Made by a program: the position numbers and the translations under genes
DNA from: Pseudomonas songnenensis
GTDB lineage: Bacteria; Pseudomonadota; Gammaproteobacteria; Pseudomonadales; Pseudomonadaceae
Length of the DNA: 64,000 nt
Direction of reading: 5' to 3'
Assembly: GCF_003696315.1 (NCBI RefSeq)
Contig: NZ_RFFN01000001.1
Location: 836,569 to 900,568, forward strand
The notes under the pieces: generated by a model
What the model was told of the DNA's origin: nothing
Databases searched by the model: none
Seen by the model: the letters and a program-made list of their open reading frames with translations, nothing else
Shown here: one piece after another, positions 19,861-34,144 of the stretch
Position numbering within the stretch: position 1 is the first letter of the stretch
How the letters are laid out: each line of letters opens with the position of its first letter

Positions 19861-20991
19861 ATGGCCAAACGCGATTTTTATGAGGTGCTGGGCGTCGAGC
19901 GCGGCGTCAGCGAGGCGGAGCTGAAAAAGGCTTACCGGCGCCTCGCGATGAAGCATCACCCGGACCGCAATCCGGGAGACAAGGCAGCCGAGGAAGCCTT
20001 CAAGGAGGCCAACGAGGCCTACGAGGTGCTCTCCGACCCGAGCAAGCGTGCTGCCTACGATCAGTACGGGCACGCCGGCGTCGATCCGCAGATGGGTGCT
20101 GGCGCAGCCGGTGCTGGTTACGGTGGGGCGAACTTCTCCGACATCTTCGGCGACGTGTTCAGCGATTTCTTCAGTGGTGGTCGCGGCGGTGGCCGGGGCG
20201 GCGCGCAGCGCGGCAGCGATCTGCGCTACACGCTCGAGCTCGATCTGGAAGAGGCGGTGCGTGGCACTACGGTGACCATTCGTGTGCCGACCCTGGTCGA
20301 GTGCAAGACCTGCGATGGCTCCGGCGCGAAGAAGGGTACCAGCCCGGTGACCTGTACCACTTGTGGTGGTATCGGTCAGGTGCGCATGCAGCAGGGTTTC
20401 TTCTCGGTGCAGCAGACCTGCCCACGCTGCCATGGCAGCGGCAAGATGATTTCCGACCCGTGCGGCAGCTGCCATGGGCAGGGGCGCGTCGAAGAGCAGA
20501 AGACGCTCTCGGTCAAGGTGCCGCCGGGTGTGGATACCGGCGATCGCATTCGTCTGTCCGGTGAGGGCGAGGCGGGCACCCAGGGTGGTCCGGCCGGCGA
20601 CCTGTATGTCGTGGTCAATGTGCGCGAGCACGCGATCTTCCAGCGCGATGGCAAGCATCTGTATTGCGAAGTGCCGATCAGCTTTGCCGATGCGGCACTG
20701 GGTGGTGAGCTGGAAGTGCCCACCCTGGATGGTCGCGTCAAGCTGAAAATCCCCGAAGGCACGCAGACCGGCAAGCAGTTCCGTCTGCGCGGCAAGGGTG
20801 TTGCGCCCGTTCGAGGTGGTGCAGCGGGCGACCTGATGTGTCGCGTGGTGGTCGAAACACCGGTCAACCTGAGCAAGCGTCAGCGCGAGATGCTCGAGGA
20901 ATTCCGTGGCACCCTGCAGGGCGACACCTCTCATTCACCCAAGGCCAGCGGGTGGTTCGAGGGTGTGAAGCGCTTTTTCGGCGATGTATGA
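19861..20991 (+). CDS. dnaJ: Co-chaperone Hsp40 DnaJ
   Basis: A 376-residue class A J-protein that loads substrates on DnaK. It has the J domain (residues 1-70) with HPD in [11 protein letters not shown], a Gly-rich linker ([10 protein letters not shown]), and a zinc domain with four CxxCxGxG repeats ([32 protein letters not shown]). The C-terminal beta domains follow. All motifs are intact. It is the third gene of the heat-shock cluster, 122 bases after dnaK. Confidence 0.98.
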   Translation: MAKRDFYEVLGVERGVSEAELKKAYRRLAMKHHPDRNPGDKAAEEAFKEANEAYEVLSDPSKRAAYDQYGHAGVDPQMGAGAAGAGYGGANFSDIFGDVFSDFFSGGRGGGRGGAQRGSDLRYTLELDLEEAVRGTTVTIRVPTLVECKTCDGSGAKKGTSPVTCTTCGGIGQVRMQQGFFSVQQTCPRCHGSGKMISDPCGSCHGQGRVEEQKTLSVKVPPGVDTGDRIRLSGEGEAGTQGGPAGDLYVVVNVREHAIFQRDGKHLYCEVPISFADAALGGELEVPTLDGRVKLKIPEGTQTGKQFRLRGKGVAPVRGGAAGDLMCRVVVETPVNLSKRQREMLEEFRGTLQGDTSHSPKASGWFEGVKRFFGDV

Positions 20992-21043
20992 CAAGGGCTG
21001 CGGGCGGCCGGCGACAGGCTGCATGCCTTCGCCTGCTGTCTGA

Positions 21044-21874
<831 letters not shown>

Positions 21875-22010
21875 GTTTTTGCGCCGCTCGGCAGCGCCGT
21901 GCTCCTTCCGGGTGCGCTTGTCGGGCATTATGGCTGGACCCTAAATAGGGTTTTCTGTAAGCTACTCGCTTTAGTGTGTCCACTAAAAGTTGCGCAGAAA
22001 TGAATCAAAC

Positions 22011-22048
22011 AAAAAGCGGGATGACCTTCACACGTCATCCCGCTTTTT
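22011..22048 (+). terminator. Strong hairpin terminator between dapB and carA
   Basis: AAAAAGCGGGATGAC (22011-22025) pairs perfectly with GTCATCCCGCTTTTT (22034-22048), with an 8-base loop and a following U run, 42 bases before the carA start. It ends dapB, or acts as an attenuator if the carA promoter lies upstream of it. Confidence 0.85.
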
Positions 22049-22090
22049 TACAATCTGCGTCTGCTCCAGCCTTGATCTACGGGAGGTCTC

Positions 22091-23239
22091 TTGACTAAGC
22101 CAGCCCTTACGCCAGCCATTTTGGCTCTTGCCGATGGCAGCATCTTTCGCGGCGAATCCATCGGCGCCGATGGGCAAACCATTGGTGAGGTGGTGTTCAA
22201 TACCGCCATGACCGGCTATCAGGAAATCCTCACCGATCCTTCCTACGCCAAGCAGATCGTTACGCTCACCTATCCTCACGTTGGCAATACCGGCACGACG
22301 CCGGAAGACGCCGAATCCTGGAAGGTCTGGGCCGCCGGCCTGGTGATCCGCGACCTGCCGCTGATCTCCAGCAACTGGCGCGACAAGCAACCCCTGCCTG
22401 ACTACCTCAAGGCCAACGGCACCGTTGCCATCGCCGGCATCGACACCCGTCGCCTGACCCGTATCCTGCGCGAGAAGGGTGCGCAGAACGGCTGCATCCT
22501 GGCTGGTGCTGACGCGACCGAAGAGAAAGCGCTGGAGCTGGCGCGCAGCTTTCCCGGCCTCAAGGGCATGGATCTGGCGAAGGAAGTCAGCGTCAAGGAG
22601 CGTTACGAGTGGCGCTCCAGCGTCTGGTGCCTGAAGGACGACGCGCATGCCGAGATCCCGGCCAGCGAGCTGCCCTATCACGTCGTCGCCTTCGATTACG
22701 GCGTGAAGTACAACATCCTGCGCATGCTGGTCGCCCGCGGTTGCCGCGTCACCGTACTGCCGGCGCAGACGCCTGCCAGCGAAGCCCTGGCGCTCAATCC
22801 GGACGGCATCTTCCTGGCCAACGGCCCGGGTGACCCCGAGCCGTGCGACTACGCGATCAAGGCGATTCAGCAGGTGCTCGAAACCGACATCCCGGTATTC
22901 GGTATCTGCCTTGGCCACCAGCTGCTGGCTCTGGCCTCCGGTGCCAAGACTGTGAAGATGCCCAACGGTCACCACGGCGCGAACCATCCGGTACAGGATC
23001 TGAAGACCGGTGTGGTGATGATTACCAGTCAGAACCATGGCTTTGCCGTGGACGAGGCGAGCCTGCCGGCCAATGTGCGCGCGACGCACAAGTCGCTGTT
23101 CGACGGTACTCTGCAGGGTATCGAACGCACCGACAAGGCTGCCTTCAGCTTCCAGGGCCACCCGGAAGCAAGTCCTGGCCCGCACGACGTCGCGCCGCTG
23201 TTCGACCGTTTCATCGAAGCCATGGCCAAGCGCCGCTAA
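22091..23239 (+). CDS. carA: Carbamoyl-phosphate synthase small subunit (glutamine amidotransferase)
   Basis: A 382-residue subunit that hydrolyses glutamine and passes ammonia to CarB for carbamoyl phosphate, feeding pyrimidine and arginine synthesis. The class I amidotransferase domain has the catalytic Cys in [12 protein letters not shown] and the His/Glu pair in [11 protein letters not shown]. The start is TTG: GGGAGG lies five bases upstream and no ATG in frame matches the family N-terminus. carB follows after 36 bases. Confidence 0.96.
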   Translation: MTKPALTPAILALADGSIFRGESIGADGQTIGEVVFNTAMTGYQEILTDPSYAKQIVTLTYPHVGNTGTTPEDAESWKVWAAGLVIRDLPLISSNWRDKQPLPDYLKANGTVAIAGIDTRRLTRILREKGAQNGCILAGADATEEKALELARSFPGLKGMDLAKEVSVKERYEWRSSVWCLKDDAHAEIPASELPYHVVAFDYGVKYNILRMLVARGCRVTVLPAQTPASEALALNPDGIFLANGPGDPEPCDYAIKAIQQVLETDIPVFGICLGHQLLALASGAKTVKMPNGHHGANHPVQDLKTGVVMITSQNHGFAVDEASLPANVRATHKSLFDGTLQGIERTDKAAFSFQGHPEASPGPHDVAPLFDRFIEAMAKRR

Positions 23240-23275
23240 GCCTGCCGACTGACCAAAGGATTCGAGAGTAAGAAA

Positions 23276-26493
<3,218 letters not shown>

Positions 26494-26497
<4 letters not shown>

Positions 26498-26970
26498 CAA
26501 AATTCCCAATGACCATCCAGGGCGCCCGGGCCCTGGAAGACGAACTCAAGCATCTGAAGACCGTTTTGCGTCCGCAGATCACCCAGGCGATCGCCGAGGC
26601 GCGCGAGCTGGGCGATCTCAAGGAGAACGCCGAGTATCACGCTGCGCGTGAGCAGCAGGGTATGGTCGAGGCGCGTATCCGCGACATCGAGGGACGTCTG
26701 CAGAACGCTCAGGTCATCGACATCGCCAACATCACGCCCACCGGCAAAGTGATTTTCGGCACGACCGTGGATATCGCCAACGTCGAGACTGACGAGCAGG
26801 TGACCTATCAGATCGTCGGTGACGACGAGGCCGATATCAAGCAGGGCAAGCTGTCGGTCAGTTCGCCGATTGCACGCGCGCTGATCGGTAAGGAAGAAGG
26901 CGACGTTGTGGCCGTCAAGACGCCCAGTGGGCTGATCGAGTACGAGATTGTCGAGGTTCGTCATATCTGA
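26494..26970 (+). CDS. greA: Transcript cleavage factor GreA
   Basis: A 158-residue factor that rescues backtracked RNA polymerase. The N-terminal coiled coil (residues 10-75) has the acidic tip in [21 protein letters not shown]; the C-terminal globular domain ends in [13 protein letters not shown]. It shares four bases with the end of carB (ATGA). Confidence 0.97.
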
Positions 26971-27379
26971 TCGGCAGCCCGCGCGGGCCGGCATCATTAC
27001 ATGGCAGCTGACCCAGACGTTCTGGGTTGGCGGCCTGTGGCTGTTGCAGTTCATGGTCTTGCCGGCGCTTGGGCGTATCGGCCTGGCGCCGTTGCTGGTC
27101 GAGGAAATCGCCGGCAGCCTGAAGCCTTTGCTCGTAGGCTTCGCTGCGTTCTGTAGTGCGCTACAGGCGCTGGTGCTGGTTCAGGTGACGGGGCTGCGCG
27201 GCTTGTGGCGCGATGTGCGGGGGCAGCTGTTGCTGGCGGTGGTGGTGCTTGCGGGCAGCCAATTGCTGATGCAGGCCGGCTGGTTCGAATCCCTCTACTG
27301 GGCAAGCTTCAGCTATCTGGTCATGGCGCTGTGCGGATTGATGCTGGTCTTGCAGCCGGCTCCGGGGCGCGAGCTCTGA
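26948..27379 (+). CDS. DUF4149-like four-helix membrane protein
   Basis: About 143 residues with four hydrophobic helices ([67 protein letters not shown]). Function is unknown; a similar gene occupies this place after greA in other pseudomonads. The start is uncertain: only a TTG at 26948, inside greA, opens the frame before the conserved [11 protein letters not shown], and no strong ribosome-binding site is seen. Overlap with greA implies coupled expression. Confidence 0.7.
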   Translation: MSRFVISDRQPARAGIITWQLTQTFWVGGLWLLQFMVLPALGRIGLAPLLVEEIAGSLKPLLVGFAAFCSALQALVLVQVTGLRGLWRDVRGQLLLAVVVLAGSQLLMQAGWFESLYWASFSYLVMALCGLMLVLQPAPGREL

Positions 27380-27412
27380 CGTGTGCGGCAGGCCCGGCCT
27401 GCCGCAGCGATC

Positions 27413-27724
27413 TCAAGCCTGGAAGCGGTGAATGTTGGACAGTTGCTTGTTCGGTTTCGGATTCTTGCGGTACACCAGTGCCATCTTGCCGATTACCTGC
27501 ACCAGCTCGCACTTCGCGATCTTGCACAGCTCTTCCATTAGGGCGCGGCGGTCCTCGCGCTCGGTGATACGGAACTGGATCTTGATCAGTTCGTGATCGT
27601 TCAGGGCTCGCTCGAGCTCGGCTTGAACGCCTTCGGTCAATCCGTTCTCGGCCACGATCAGAACCGGCTTCAGGTGATGGCCGATGGATTTGTACTGTTT
27701 CTTTTGCTCGTTGGTGAGCGGCAT
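27413..27724 (-). CDS. yhbY: YhbY-type RNA-binding (CRM) protein
   Basis: A 103-residue CRM-domain protein that binds pre-50S ribosomal particles. Typical elements are MPLTNEQKKQYKSIGHHLKPVL, the GLTEGVQAELERALNDHELIKIQ helix-strand unit, and VQVIGKMALVYRKNPKPN. It is convergent with the upstream membrane-protein gene and would normally be divergent from rlmE, which is missing here. Confidence 0.94.
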   Translation of the reverse strand: MPLTNEQKKQYKSIGHHLKPVLIVAENGLTEGVQAELERALNDHELIKIQFRITEREDRRALMEELCKIAKCELVQVIGKMALVYRKNPKPNKQLSNIHRFQA

Positions 27725-28257
27725 ATTTCGACCCTTGCGTCAGAAGCCTTGAAAATGGCGGCTAGTGTACCCGACAGGTTAAAGGCCGCCCAGCGCAGGC
27801 ATCGGCCGGGCACATTCAAGCGTCAGCAGAAGTTGCCTGGTGCAGCGTATGGTTTGCTTTCGCCGCCGCGCATATGCGAGACGGGGCGTGCACGGCGCAT
27901 TCATTGGCCTTGTGATTTCCAGCATGGCCCCAATATCGCTGTAAGGATACTTCAGTGCTGTGGTGCCTGAGGACTCGGAGCCATTGGTCCCTATTCGTGA
28001 AGGCGGACCGCAGTACGCGTCAATTCCGGTAGTGGTTTTGCAGCGGATGCGTTGCATGCGGTGCAGAACGCCAGGTTTGGCGGTCTATCGGACAGGCTTC
28101 AGTCGAATGGACGGCCGCGCAGGACAAGGGCTACGCTGTTTCATAGGGTTACAGACCGACTGCCAGTTCCAGTACGTTGTGTAGTAAGTTAGGCCGAGCA
28201 ACCAATCGGCCGTCATGCGGCCCGCAGACAACGGGTTTGCTCCAGAGGGTAGTTAAT
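27725..28257. other. 533-bp gap in the usual place of rlmE; no recognisable gene
   Basis: In E. coli and P. aeruginosa rlmE (ftsJ, 23S rRNA 2'-O-methyltransferase, about 207 residues) lies between yhbY and ftsH. This stretch is too short for it, and no frame shows its DLGAAPGGWSQ motif. The longest plus-strand frame (27960-28184, GTG start, 74 codons) is Arg/Cys-rich, lacks a ribosome-binding site and resembles nothing I know. A weak heat-shock-like promoter (CTTGTG 27909-27914, CCCCAA 27928-27933) and a hairpin GGCCGA/TCGGCC (28192-28197/28206-28211) lie before ftsH. Confidence 0.7.
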
Positions 28258-30177
28258 TTGAACGACATGGCAAAAAACCTGATTCTGTGGCTGATCATCG
28301 CCGCCGTCCTGGTCACGGTGATGAACAACTTTTCCAGCCCGAGCGAGCCGCAGACGCTGAACTATTCGGACTTCCTCGAGCAGGTCAAGGAAGGGCGCGT
28401 CGAGCGCGTTACGGTCGATGGCTTCGTCATCATCGGTAAGCGAAGCGAAGGCGATACCTTCAAAACCATCCGTCCTGCGATTCAGGACAATGGTCTGATT
28501 GGTGATTTGCTCGACAACAATGTGCTGATCGAAGGCAAGCAGCCTGAGCAACAGAGCATCTGGACTCAGTTGCTGGTAGCGAGCTTCCCGATTCTCGTGA
28601 TCATCGCCGTGTTCATGTTCTTCATGCGCCAGATGCAGGGCGGTGCCGGTGGAAAGGGTGGACCGATGAGCTTCGGCAAGAGCAAGGCACGCCTGCTCTC
28701 GGAAGATCAGGTCAAGACCACTTTTGCTGACGTTGCCGGCTGCGATGAAGCAAAAGAAGAAGTCCATGAGCTGGTCGAATTTCTGCGCGACCCGGGCAAA
28801 TTCCAGCGGCTCGGTGGGCGTATCCCGCGCGGCGTGCTGATGGTCGGTCCGCCCGGTACGGGTAAGACGCTTCTGGCCAAGGCCATTGCGGGCGAGGCCA
28901 AAGTGCCGTTCTTCACTATCTCCGGCTCGGACTTCGTCGAGATGTTCGTCGGTGTGGGTGCGAGCCGTGTCCGGGATATGTTCGAGCAGGCTAAGAAACA
29001 CGCTCCATGCATCATCTTCATCGACGAGATCGATGCGGTCGGCCGTCATCGTGGAGCCGGTCTCGGCGGTGGGCACGATGAGCGTGAGCAGACCCTGAAC
29101 CAGCTGCTGGTGGAGATGGATGGCTTCGAGATGAACGACGGCATCATCGTCATCGCTGCAACCAACCGTCCTGATGTTCTGGACCCGGCACTCTTGCGCC
29201 CCGGTCGTTTCGATCGGCAGGTGGTGGTCGGTCTGCCGGATATTCGTGGTCGCGAGCAGATTCTCAAGGTACACATGCGCAAGGTGCCGGTAGGCGAAAA
29301 CGTCGAGCCGGCGGTGATTGCCCGTGGTACGCCAGGCTTCTCCGGTGCCGATCTGGCCAACCTGGTGAACGAGGCATCATTGTTCGCTGCGCGCTCCAAC
29401 AAGCGCATCGTGGAAATGCGCGAGTTCGAACTGGCCAAGGACAAGATCATGATGGGCGCCGAGCGCAAATCCATGGTCATGTCCGAGAAGGAAAAGCTCA
29501 ATACGGCTTATCACGAGGCGGGTCACGCCATCGTCGGTCGTGTGGTGCCTGAGCATGACCCGGTATACAAGGTTTCCATCATCCCCCGTGGGCGGGCGCT
29601 GGGGGTCACCATGTTCCTGCCGGAAGAGGATCGCTACAGCCTGTCGAAGCGCGCGCTGATCAGTCAGATATGTTCGCTGTTCGGTGGCCGGATCGCTGAG
29701 GAGATGACGCTGGGTTTCGAAGGCGTCACCACCGGTGCCTCGAACGACATCATGCGTGCCACGCAGTTGGCGCGGAACATGGTCACCAAGTGGGGATTGT
29801 CGGAGAAGCTCGGGCCTTTGATGTATGCCGAAGAGGAAGGCGAGGTCTTTCTCGGTCGTAGCGCCGGCAGCCAGCACTCCAACGTCTCTGGAGAAACGGC
29901 CAGGCTGATCGATGAGGAGGTACGCAGCATCATCGATCATTGCTATGGCACGGCCAAACAGATCCTGACCGACAACCGGGACAAGCTGGACATGATGGCT
30001 GAGGCACTGATGAAGTACGAAACCATCGATGCGCCGCAGATCGACGACATCATGGCTGGGCGTACGCCGCGTGAGCCGCGTGATTGGGAAGGCGGATCGG
30101 GAGCTTCCGGCACGCCGGTCGTTCCAGATGACAGTCGTCCGCAAACGCCTATTGGCGGGCCGGCTGGCGAGCACTGA
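28258..30177 (+). CDS. ftsH: ATP-dependent zinc metalloprotease FtsH
   Basis: A 639-residue membrane-anchored AAA protease that degrades sigma-32, LpxC and faulty membrane proteins. Two membrane segments ([15 protein letters not shown] near the start and [18 protein letters not shown] near 105) bracket a periplasmic domain. The AAA domain has Walker A GPPGTGKT, Walker [13 protein letters not shown] and the second region of homology [17 protein letters not shown]; the protease has HEAGH. The start is TTG (28258), eight bases after AGAGGGT; an ATG three codons later is too far from it. No rlmE precedes it, unlike in relatives. Confidence 0.97.
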   Translation: MNDMAKNLILWLIIAAVLVTVMNNFSSPSEPQTLNYSDFLEQVKEGRVERVTVDGFVIIGKRSEGDTFKTIRPAIQDNGLIGDLLDNNVLIEGKQPEQQSIWTQLLVASFPILVIIAVFMFFMRQMQGGAGGKGGPMSFGKSKARLLSEDQVKTTFADVAGCDEAKEEVHELVEFLRDPGKFQRLGGRIPRGVLMVGPPGTGKTLLAKAIAGEAKVPFFTISGSDFVEMFVGVGASRVRDMFEQAKKHAPCIIFIDEIDAVGRHRGAGLGGGHDEREQTLNQLLVEMDGFEMNDGIIVIAATNRPDVLDPALLRPGRFDRQVVVGLPDIRGREQILKVHMRKVPVGENVEPAVIARGTPGFSGADLANLVNEASLFAARSNKRIVEMREFELAKDKIMMGAERKSMVMSEKEKLNTAYHEAGHAIVGRVVPEHDPVYKVSIIPRGRALGVTMFLPEEDRYSLSKRALISQICSLFGGRIAEEMTLGFEGVTTGASNDIMRATQLARNMVTKWGLSEKLGPLMYAEEEGEVFLGRSAGSQHSNVSGETARLIDEEVRSIIDHCYGTAKQILTDNRDKLDMMAEALMKYETIDAPQIDDIMAGRTPREPRDWEGGSGASGTPVVPDDSRPQTPIGGPAGEH

Positions 30178-30222
30178 CATCGCTGGTCCTGCGGCTTTCC
30201 GCTCGCAGAAGTAATGGCTGTA

Positions 30223-30254
30223 ACCAGAAGGGGCGCATAGGCGCCCCTTCTGGT
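30223..30254 (+). terminator. Hairpin after ftsH
   Basis: ACCAGAAGGGGCGC (30223-30236) and GCGCCCCTTCTGGT (30241-30254) form a perfect 14-bp stem with a four-base loop 45 bases after the ftsH stop. The U run is poor (GTAAATTGTT). Confidence 0.65.
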
Positions 30255-30342
30255 GTAAATTGTTCACCCCCGTTGTGCCATGGTGGTGCAGTCGGATGGA
30301 CGCTCGCTTAGAGGGTCCGGCCTGAACGCTCAAGGCTTGTGA

Positions 30343-31194
30343 ATGATCGATTCGTTATCTCCCTCTCGGCTGGTGTGTGGCGGCCGAGTTCTTGATCTGT
30401 CCCGTCCACATGTGATGGGAATTCTCAATGTCACCCCCGATTCCTTTTCCGATGGTGGGCGCTTCGCCGACCGCGATGCCGCTCTTCGGCACGCAGAGGC
30501 CATGGCTGCTGCCGGAGCTACGCTGATCGACGTTGGAGGTGAGTCCACCCGGCCAGGCGCTCGCGCCGTGTCTCCGACCGAGGAATTGGAACGGGTTGCG
30601 CCAATCGTTGAGGTCGTCGCTCGCGAACTGGACGTGGTGGTTTCGGTGGATACCTCCACTCCGGCGGTCATTCGCGAATGCGCTCGTCTGGGTGCGGGTT
30701 TGATCAATGACGTGCGCTCGTTGCAGCGCGATGGTGCGCTGGATGCAGCTGCTGCCACCGGTTTGCCGGTCTGCCTGATGCACATGCGGGGTGAGCCGGG
30801 GGATATGCAGGTCGACCCGCGTTACGAAGACGTCACTGCCGAGGTTTGCTCATTTCTCGAACAGCGAATGGCGGCCTGCGTCGGCGTTGGTATCCCGCAC
30901 GAGCGGATAGTTCTTGACCCCGGATTTGGGTTTGCCAAGACGCTGAACCATAACCTCGTGCTGTTTCGGCATCTGGAGGCGCTTCACCGCCTCGGTCGCC
31001 CCTTGCTGGTCGGCGTGTCCCGCAAAAGCATGGTGGGGGCGGTTTTGGGGCGTCCGGTTGATGAGCGCTTGTATGGCAGTCTGGCGCTTGCTGCGCTGGC
31101 AGTGAGCAAGGGCGCTCGAATAGTTCGCGTTCACGATGTCGCCGAGACGGTTGATGTAGTTCGAATGATTGCTGCAGTGCAGACGGCGGAATAG
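30343..31194 (+). CDS. folP: Dihydropteroate synthase
   Basis: A 283-residue TIM-barrel enzyme joining p-aminobenzoate to hydroxymethyl-dihydropterin pyrophosphate; the sulfonamide target. Diagnostic stretches are [17 protein letters not shown], the [11 protein letters not shown] loop, INDVRSL, and DPGFGFAKT. FolK, which makes its substrate, is encoded at 53397-53924. glmM follows after ten bases, the conserved folP-glmM pair. Confidence 0.97.
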   Translation: MIDSLSPSRLVCGGRVLDLSRPHVMGILNVTPDSFSDGGRFADRDAALRHAEAMAAAGATLIDVGGESTRPGARAVSPTEELERVAPIVEVVARELDVVVSVDTSTPAVIRECARLGAGLINDVRSLQRDGALDAAAATGLPVCLMHMRGEPGDMQVDPRYEDVTAEVCSFLEQRMAACVGVGIPHERIVLDPGFGFAKTLNHNLVLFRHLEALHRLGRPLLVGVSRKSMVGAVLGRPVDERLYGSLALAALAVSKGARIVRVHDVAETVDVVRMIAAVQTAE

Positions 31195-31204
31195 GGAAGA
31201 CACC

Positions 31205-32542
31205 ATGACTAGAAAGTATTTCGGCACCGATGGTATCCGTGGACATGTCGGGCAGGCTCCGATCACTCCGGACTTCATGCTCAAGTTGGGATGGGCAGCC
31301 GGCATGGCCTTTCGCAAGCAGGGAAAGTGCCGGATTCTTATCGGCAAGGACACGCGCATCTCGGGCTACATGTTCGAGTCAGCATTGCAGGCGGGCTTGT
31401 CGGCGGCTGGCGCAGACGTACTGCTGCTGGGACCAATGCCGACACCCGCAGTCGCCTATCTGACGCGTACCTTTCATGCTGAGGCGGGCATCGTGATCAG
31501 TGCCTCGCACAATCCGCATCACGATAACGGAATCAAGTTCTTTTCCGGCCGCGGCACCAAACTTCCTGATGAAGTTGAGCTGATGATCGAGGAGTTGATC
31601 GATGCGCCGATGACCGTGGTCGAGTCGGCACAGCTTGGCAAGGCGTCTCGCATCAACGATGCGGCGGGCCGTTATATCGAATTCTGCAAGAGCAGCGTGC
31701 CGACCAGCACCGACTTCTCCGGGTTGAAGCTGGTGATCGACTGCGCGCATGGCGCAACCTACAAGGTTGCGCCCAGCGTGTTCCGTGAACTGGGCGCCGA
31801 AGTGGTCGTGATAGGTGCGCAGCCGGACGGTTTGAACATCAATGCCGACGTCGGCTCCACTCATGTCGGGCAGCTGCAGAAAGCGGTTGTCGATCATGGT
31901 GCGGACCTTGGTATCGCCTTCGATGGTGACGGCGATCGGGTGATGATGGTCGATCACACTGGCGCCGTGGTGGATGGCGATGAGTTGCTTTATATCATCG
32001 CAACCGATCTGCAAGAGCGTGATCGGCTGTCCGGTGGTGTAGTTGGCACGTTGATGAGTAACCTCGGGCTCGAGCTAGCTCTCAAGGCGCGGGACATCCC
32101 GTTCACTCGGGCCAGGGTCGGCGATCGCTATGTAATTGCGGAGATGCTCGATCGCGGCTGGGCGCTGGGTGGCGAGAATTCCGGCCATATCGTCTGTGCG
32201 CAGCACACTACTACGGGTGATGCGATTATTGCGGCTTTGCAGGTGGTGCTGGCGCTACGTCGGCGCGGGCAAACGCTCGCCCAGGAGCGGCTGGCGTGGC
32301 ACAAATGCCCTCAGGTGTTGATCAATGTGCGTTTCACCGGCGATCGGGATCCCATCTCCCATCCGAGCGTGCAGGCTGCCTGTGACAGTGTTACCGAACG
32401 TATGGCGGGGCGAGGTAGGGTGCTCCTGCGCAAGTCGGGGACCGAGCCGCTGGTGCGGGTGATGGTCGAAGGCGATGACGAAAGTCAGGTGCGGGGTATG
32501 GCAGAAGAGCTCGCCAGGATCGTTGCTGAAGTTTGTGCGTAA
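31205..32542 (+). CDS. glmM: Phosphoglucosamine mutase
   Basis: A 445-residue enzyme converting glucosamine-6-phosphate to the 1-phosphate for UDP-GlcNAc and cell wall synthesis. The phosphoserine loop is in [19 protein letters not shown], the metal loop is [12 protein letters not shown], and the sugar-binding loop is GGENSGHIV. The ATG at 31205 gives the family start [13 protein letters not shown]. Translated from the folP transcript. Confidence 0.97.
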   Translation: MTRKYFGTDGIRGHVGQAPITPDFMLKLGWAAGMAFRKQGKCRILIGKDTRISGYMFESALQAGLSAAGADVLLLGPMPTPAVAYLTRTFHAEAGIVISASHNPHHDNGIKFFSGRGTKLPDEVELMIEELIDAPMTVVESAQLGKASRINDAAGRYIEFCKSSVPTSTDFSGLKLVIDCAHGATYKVAPSVFRELGAEVVVIGAQPDGLNINADVGSTHVGQLQKAVVDHGADLGIAFDGDGDRVMMVDHTGAVVDGDELLYIIATDLQERDRLSGGVVGTLMSNLGLELALKARDIPFTRARVGDRYVIAEMLDRGWALGGENSGHIVCAQHTTTGDAIIAALQVVLALRRRGQTLAQERLAWHKCPQVLINVRFTGDRDPISHPSVQAACDSVTERMAGRGRVLLRKSGTEPLVRVMVEGDDESQVRGMAEELARIVAEVCA

Positions 32543-32607
32543 TCGCGCTTGCCAGGGCCTTTTCTGTTGAGTAACATCTGCGCCCACTTTGACCGATGAG
32601 GTAAAGC

Positions 32608-33363
32608 ATGCGTCGCCCCATGGTAGCTGGTAACTGGAAGATGAACGGTACCCGCGCTAGCGTCGCAGAGCTAATCGAGTCTCTCCGTGTGCAGGCGTTG
32701 CCTGTAAGTGTCGAGATCGCGGTGTTCCCCTCCTGTCTGCATGTCGCTCAGGTTCTGGGTGGTGTCGATGACAAGCATGTTGCTGTTGGCGCCCAGGATT
32801 GTGCGGCGCAGAACGGCTTCGGGGCGCTGACCGGTGAAGTGTCGGCCGAGCAGTTTGCTGAGGTTGGGTGTGAGTGGGTGCTGGTTGGTCACTCGGAGCG
32901 TCGCCTGGTTTTGGGTGAGACGGATGAGGTGGTCAGCCGCAAGTTTTTGGCGGCGCAGGTAGGAGGTTTGAAGCCTGTGCTGTGTTTGGGTGAAACGCTC
33001 GAGGAGCGTGAGGCTGGTAGGACGCTGGAAGTGGTCGGTCGCCAATTGGCGCAAGTGCTGGATGATCACGGTATTGCAGCGTTCGAGTCGGCGGTCATTG
33101 CTTACGAGCCTGTATGGGCGATTGGTAGTGGCTTGACCGCAACCCCCGAGCAGGCCCAGGAAGTACATGCTGCCATACGCGAGCAGCTGTCGCGTCAAGA
33201 TCGCCAAGTCGCCGAGGGCGTTAGGCTTTTGTACGGCGGTAGCGTCAAGGCGGACAATGCCGCTGAGCTGTTCTCGATGGCGGATATTGACGGGGGGCTG
33301 GTTGGTGGGGCCTCTCTGAAAGCGAATGAATTTGGTGCGATCTGTCGCGCCGCGGGGAACTGA
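32608..33363 (+). CDS. tpiA: Triosephosphate isomerase
   Basis: A 251-residue glycolytic enzyme. It has the N-terminal Lys in [10 protein letters not shown], the catalytic His in VLVGHSERR, the catalytic Glu in [10 protein letters not shown], and the phosphate-binding [12 protein letters not shown]. Base and codon use are a little less GC-biased than the neighbours (many GTT/GGT). secG begins four bases after the stop. Confidence 0.97.
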   Translation: MRRPMVAGNWKMNGTRASVAELIESLRVQALPVSVEIAVFPSCLHVAQVLGGVDDKHVAVGAQDCAAQNGFGALTGEVSAEQFAEVGCEWVLVGHSERRLVLGETDEVVSRKFLAAQVGGLKPVLCLGETLEEREAGRTLEVVGRQLAQVLDDHGIAAFESAVIAYEPVWAIGSGLTATPEQAQEVHAAIREQLSRQDRQVAEGVRLLYGGSVKADNAAELFSMADIDGGLVGGASLKANEFGAICRAAGN

Positions 33364-33367
33364 TCAG

Positions 33368-33751
33368 ATGTTGCAGACTGTCGTGATTGTGGTGCATCTG
33401 CTGGTTGCTCTAGGTGTTGTTGCGCTGGTGCTTCTGCAGCAGGGCAAGGGTGCGGATGCTGGTGCTTCTTTTGGTTCGGGTGCTTCGGCAACTGTTTTCG
33501 GAAGCCAAGGTTCTGCTACCTTTTTGAGTCGTCTTACTGCTATACTCGCCGGCGTTTTTTTCGTGACTAGTCTCGGTTTGGCGTTCTTCGCGAAGCAGCA
33601 GGCTGATCAGTTGTCTCAGGCGGGGTTGCCGGATCCGGCTGTGCTGGAAGTTCCGGTCAGTAAGCCGGCGGTAGAAGATGTGCCTGTGCTCGAGCAGCGC
33701 AAGCCGGCAGATGCTGCTAGTGATCTGCCTGAGGTAGAAAAAGGGCAATAA
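33368..33751 (+). CDS. secG: Preprotein translocase subunit SecG
   Basis: A 127-residue inner-membrane protein that aids SecA-driven export through SecYE. Two membrane helices ([23 protein letters not shown] and [22 protein letters not shown]) flank the conserved [20 protein letters not shown] loop. The C-terminal tail is acidic/Pro-rich. The start at 33368 is the family start; upstream frame overlaps tpiA. Confidence 0.95.
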   Translation: MLQTVVIVVHLLVALGVVALVLLQQGKGADAGASFGSGASATVFGSQGSATFLSRLTAILAGVFFVTSLGLAFFAKQQADQLSQAGLPDPAVLEVPVSKPAVEDVPVLEQRKPADAASDLPEVEKGQ

Positions 33752-33758
33752 GGTTTTT

Positions 33759-33844
33759 GCCGAGGTGGTGGAATTGGTAGACACGCTACCTTGAGGTGGT
33801 AGTGGCCATAGGCTGTAGGGGTTCGAGTCCCCTCCTCGGTACCA
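33759..33844 (+). tRNA. tRNA-Leu (anticodon GAG)
   Basis: An 86-base class II tRNA with encoded CCA. Acceptor GCCGAGG pairs with CCTCGGT; anticodon stem-loop CTACC-TTGAGGT-GGTAG gives GAG, reading CUC/CUU; a long variable arm and TTCGAGT T-loop follow. It lies seven bases after secG, as in other proteobacteria. Confidence 0.97.
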
Positions 33845-33853
33845 AACAAGCAG

Positions 33854-33876
33854 GCCCGCCTAGTGCGGGCTTTCTT
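33854..33876 (+). terminator. Terminator after tRNA-Leu
   Basis: GCCCGC (33854-33859) and GCGGGC (33865-33870) with a five-base loop, followed by TTTCTT, ten bases after the tRNA end. Confidence 0.75.
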
Positions 33877-33895
33877 GTGTTTTAAGGGTTTTAAG

Positions 33896-33925
33896 TTGAC
33901 CTGTATTAGGCGCGAGTCGTATAAT
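33896..33925 (+). promoter_or_regulatory. Sigma-70 promoter of the tRNA-fMet/rimP operon
   Basis: TTGACC (33896-33901), an 18-base spacer and a perfect TATAAT (33920-33925), with start of transcription near 33932, nine bases before the tRNA. Confidence 0.88.
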
Positions 33926-33940
33926 TCGTGCCCAGTTTGA

Positions 33941-34017
<77 letters not shown>

Positions 34018-34027
34018 GTCAATAAAG

Positions 34028-34049
34028 AGCCCCTGTACAGGGGCTTTTT
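34028..34049 (+). terminator. Terminator after tRNA-fMet
   Basis: AGCCCCTGTACAGGGGCT is fully self-complementary (34028-34045) and followed by TTTTTATT, ten bases after the tRNA. Confidence 0.85.
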
Positions 34050-34094
34050 ATTAGCTTGAGGCCAGGTCGCCGGCATTTACAGGCGGTCAAAGGG

Positions 34095-34115
34095 ATGGGC
34101 GTTTCGCCCATTTTT
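34095..34115 (+). terminator. Second terminator-like hairpin in the rimP leader
   Basis: ATGGGCG (34095-34101), loop TTT, CGCCCAT (34105-34111), then TTTTC; 30 bases before the rimP ATG. Two successive terminators before rimP suggest control by readthrough; NusA, encoded downstream, acts at such sites. Confidence 0.75.
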
Positions 34116-34144
34116 CATTTGTACAGCATGCGCGAGGGACTTCG

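Noticed and set aside
28108-28146. A frame reading TAAQDKGY then stop, slightly like the AQK-GYRSRA region near the RlmE N-terminus, as a possible rlmE remnant.
   Set aside because: Only about six residues agree, the frame stops soon after, and nothing around it extends the likeness; chance is the simpler explanation.
27960-28184. A 74-codon frame in the yhbY-ftsH gap as a new gene.
   Set aside because: GTG start without a ribosome-binding site, unusual Arg/Cys/Met composition and no recognisable domain; kept only as part of the gap description.
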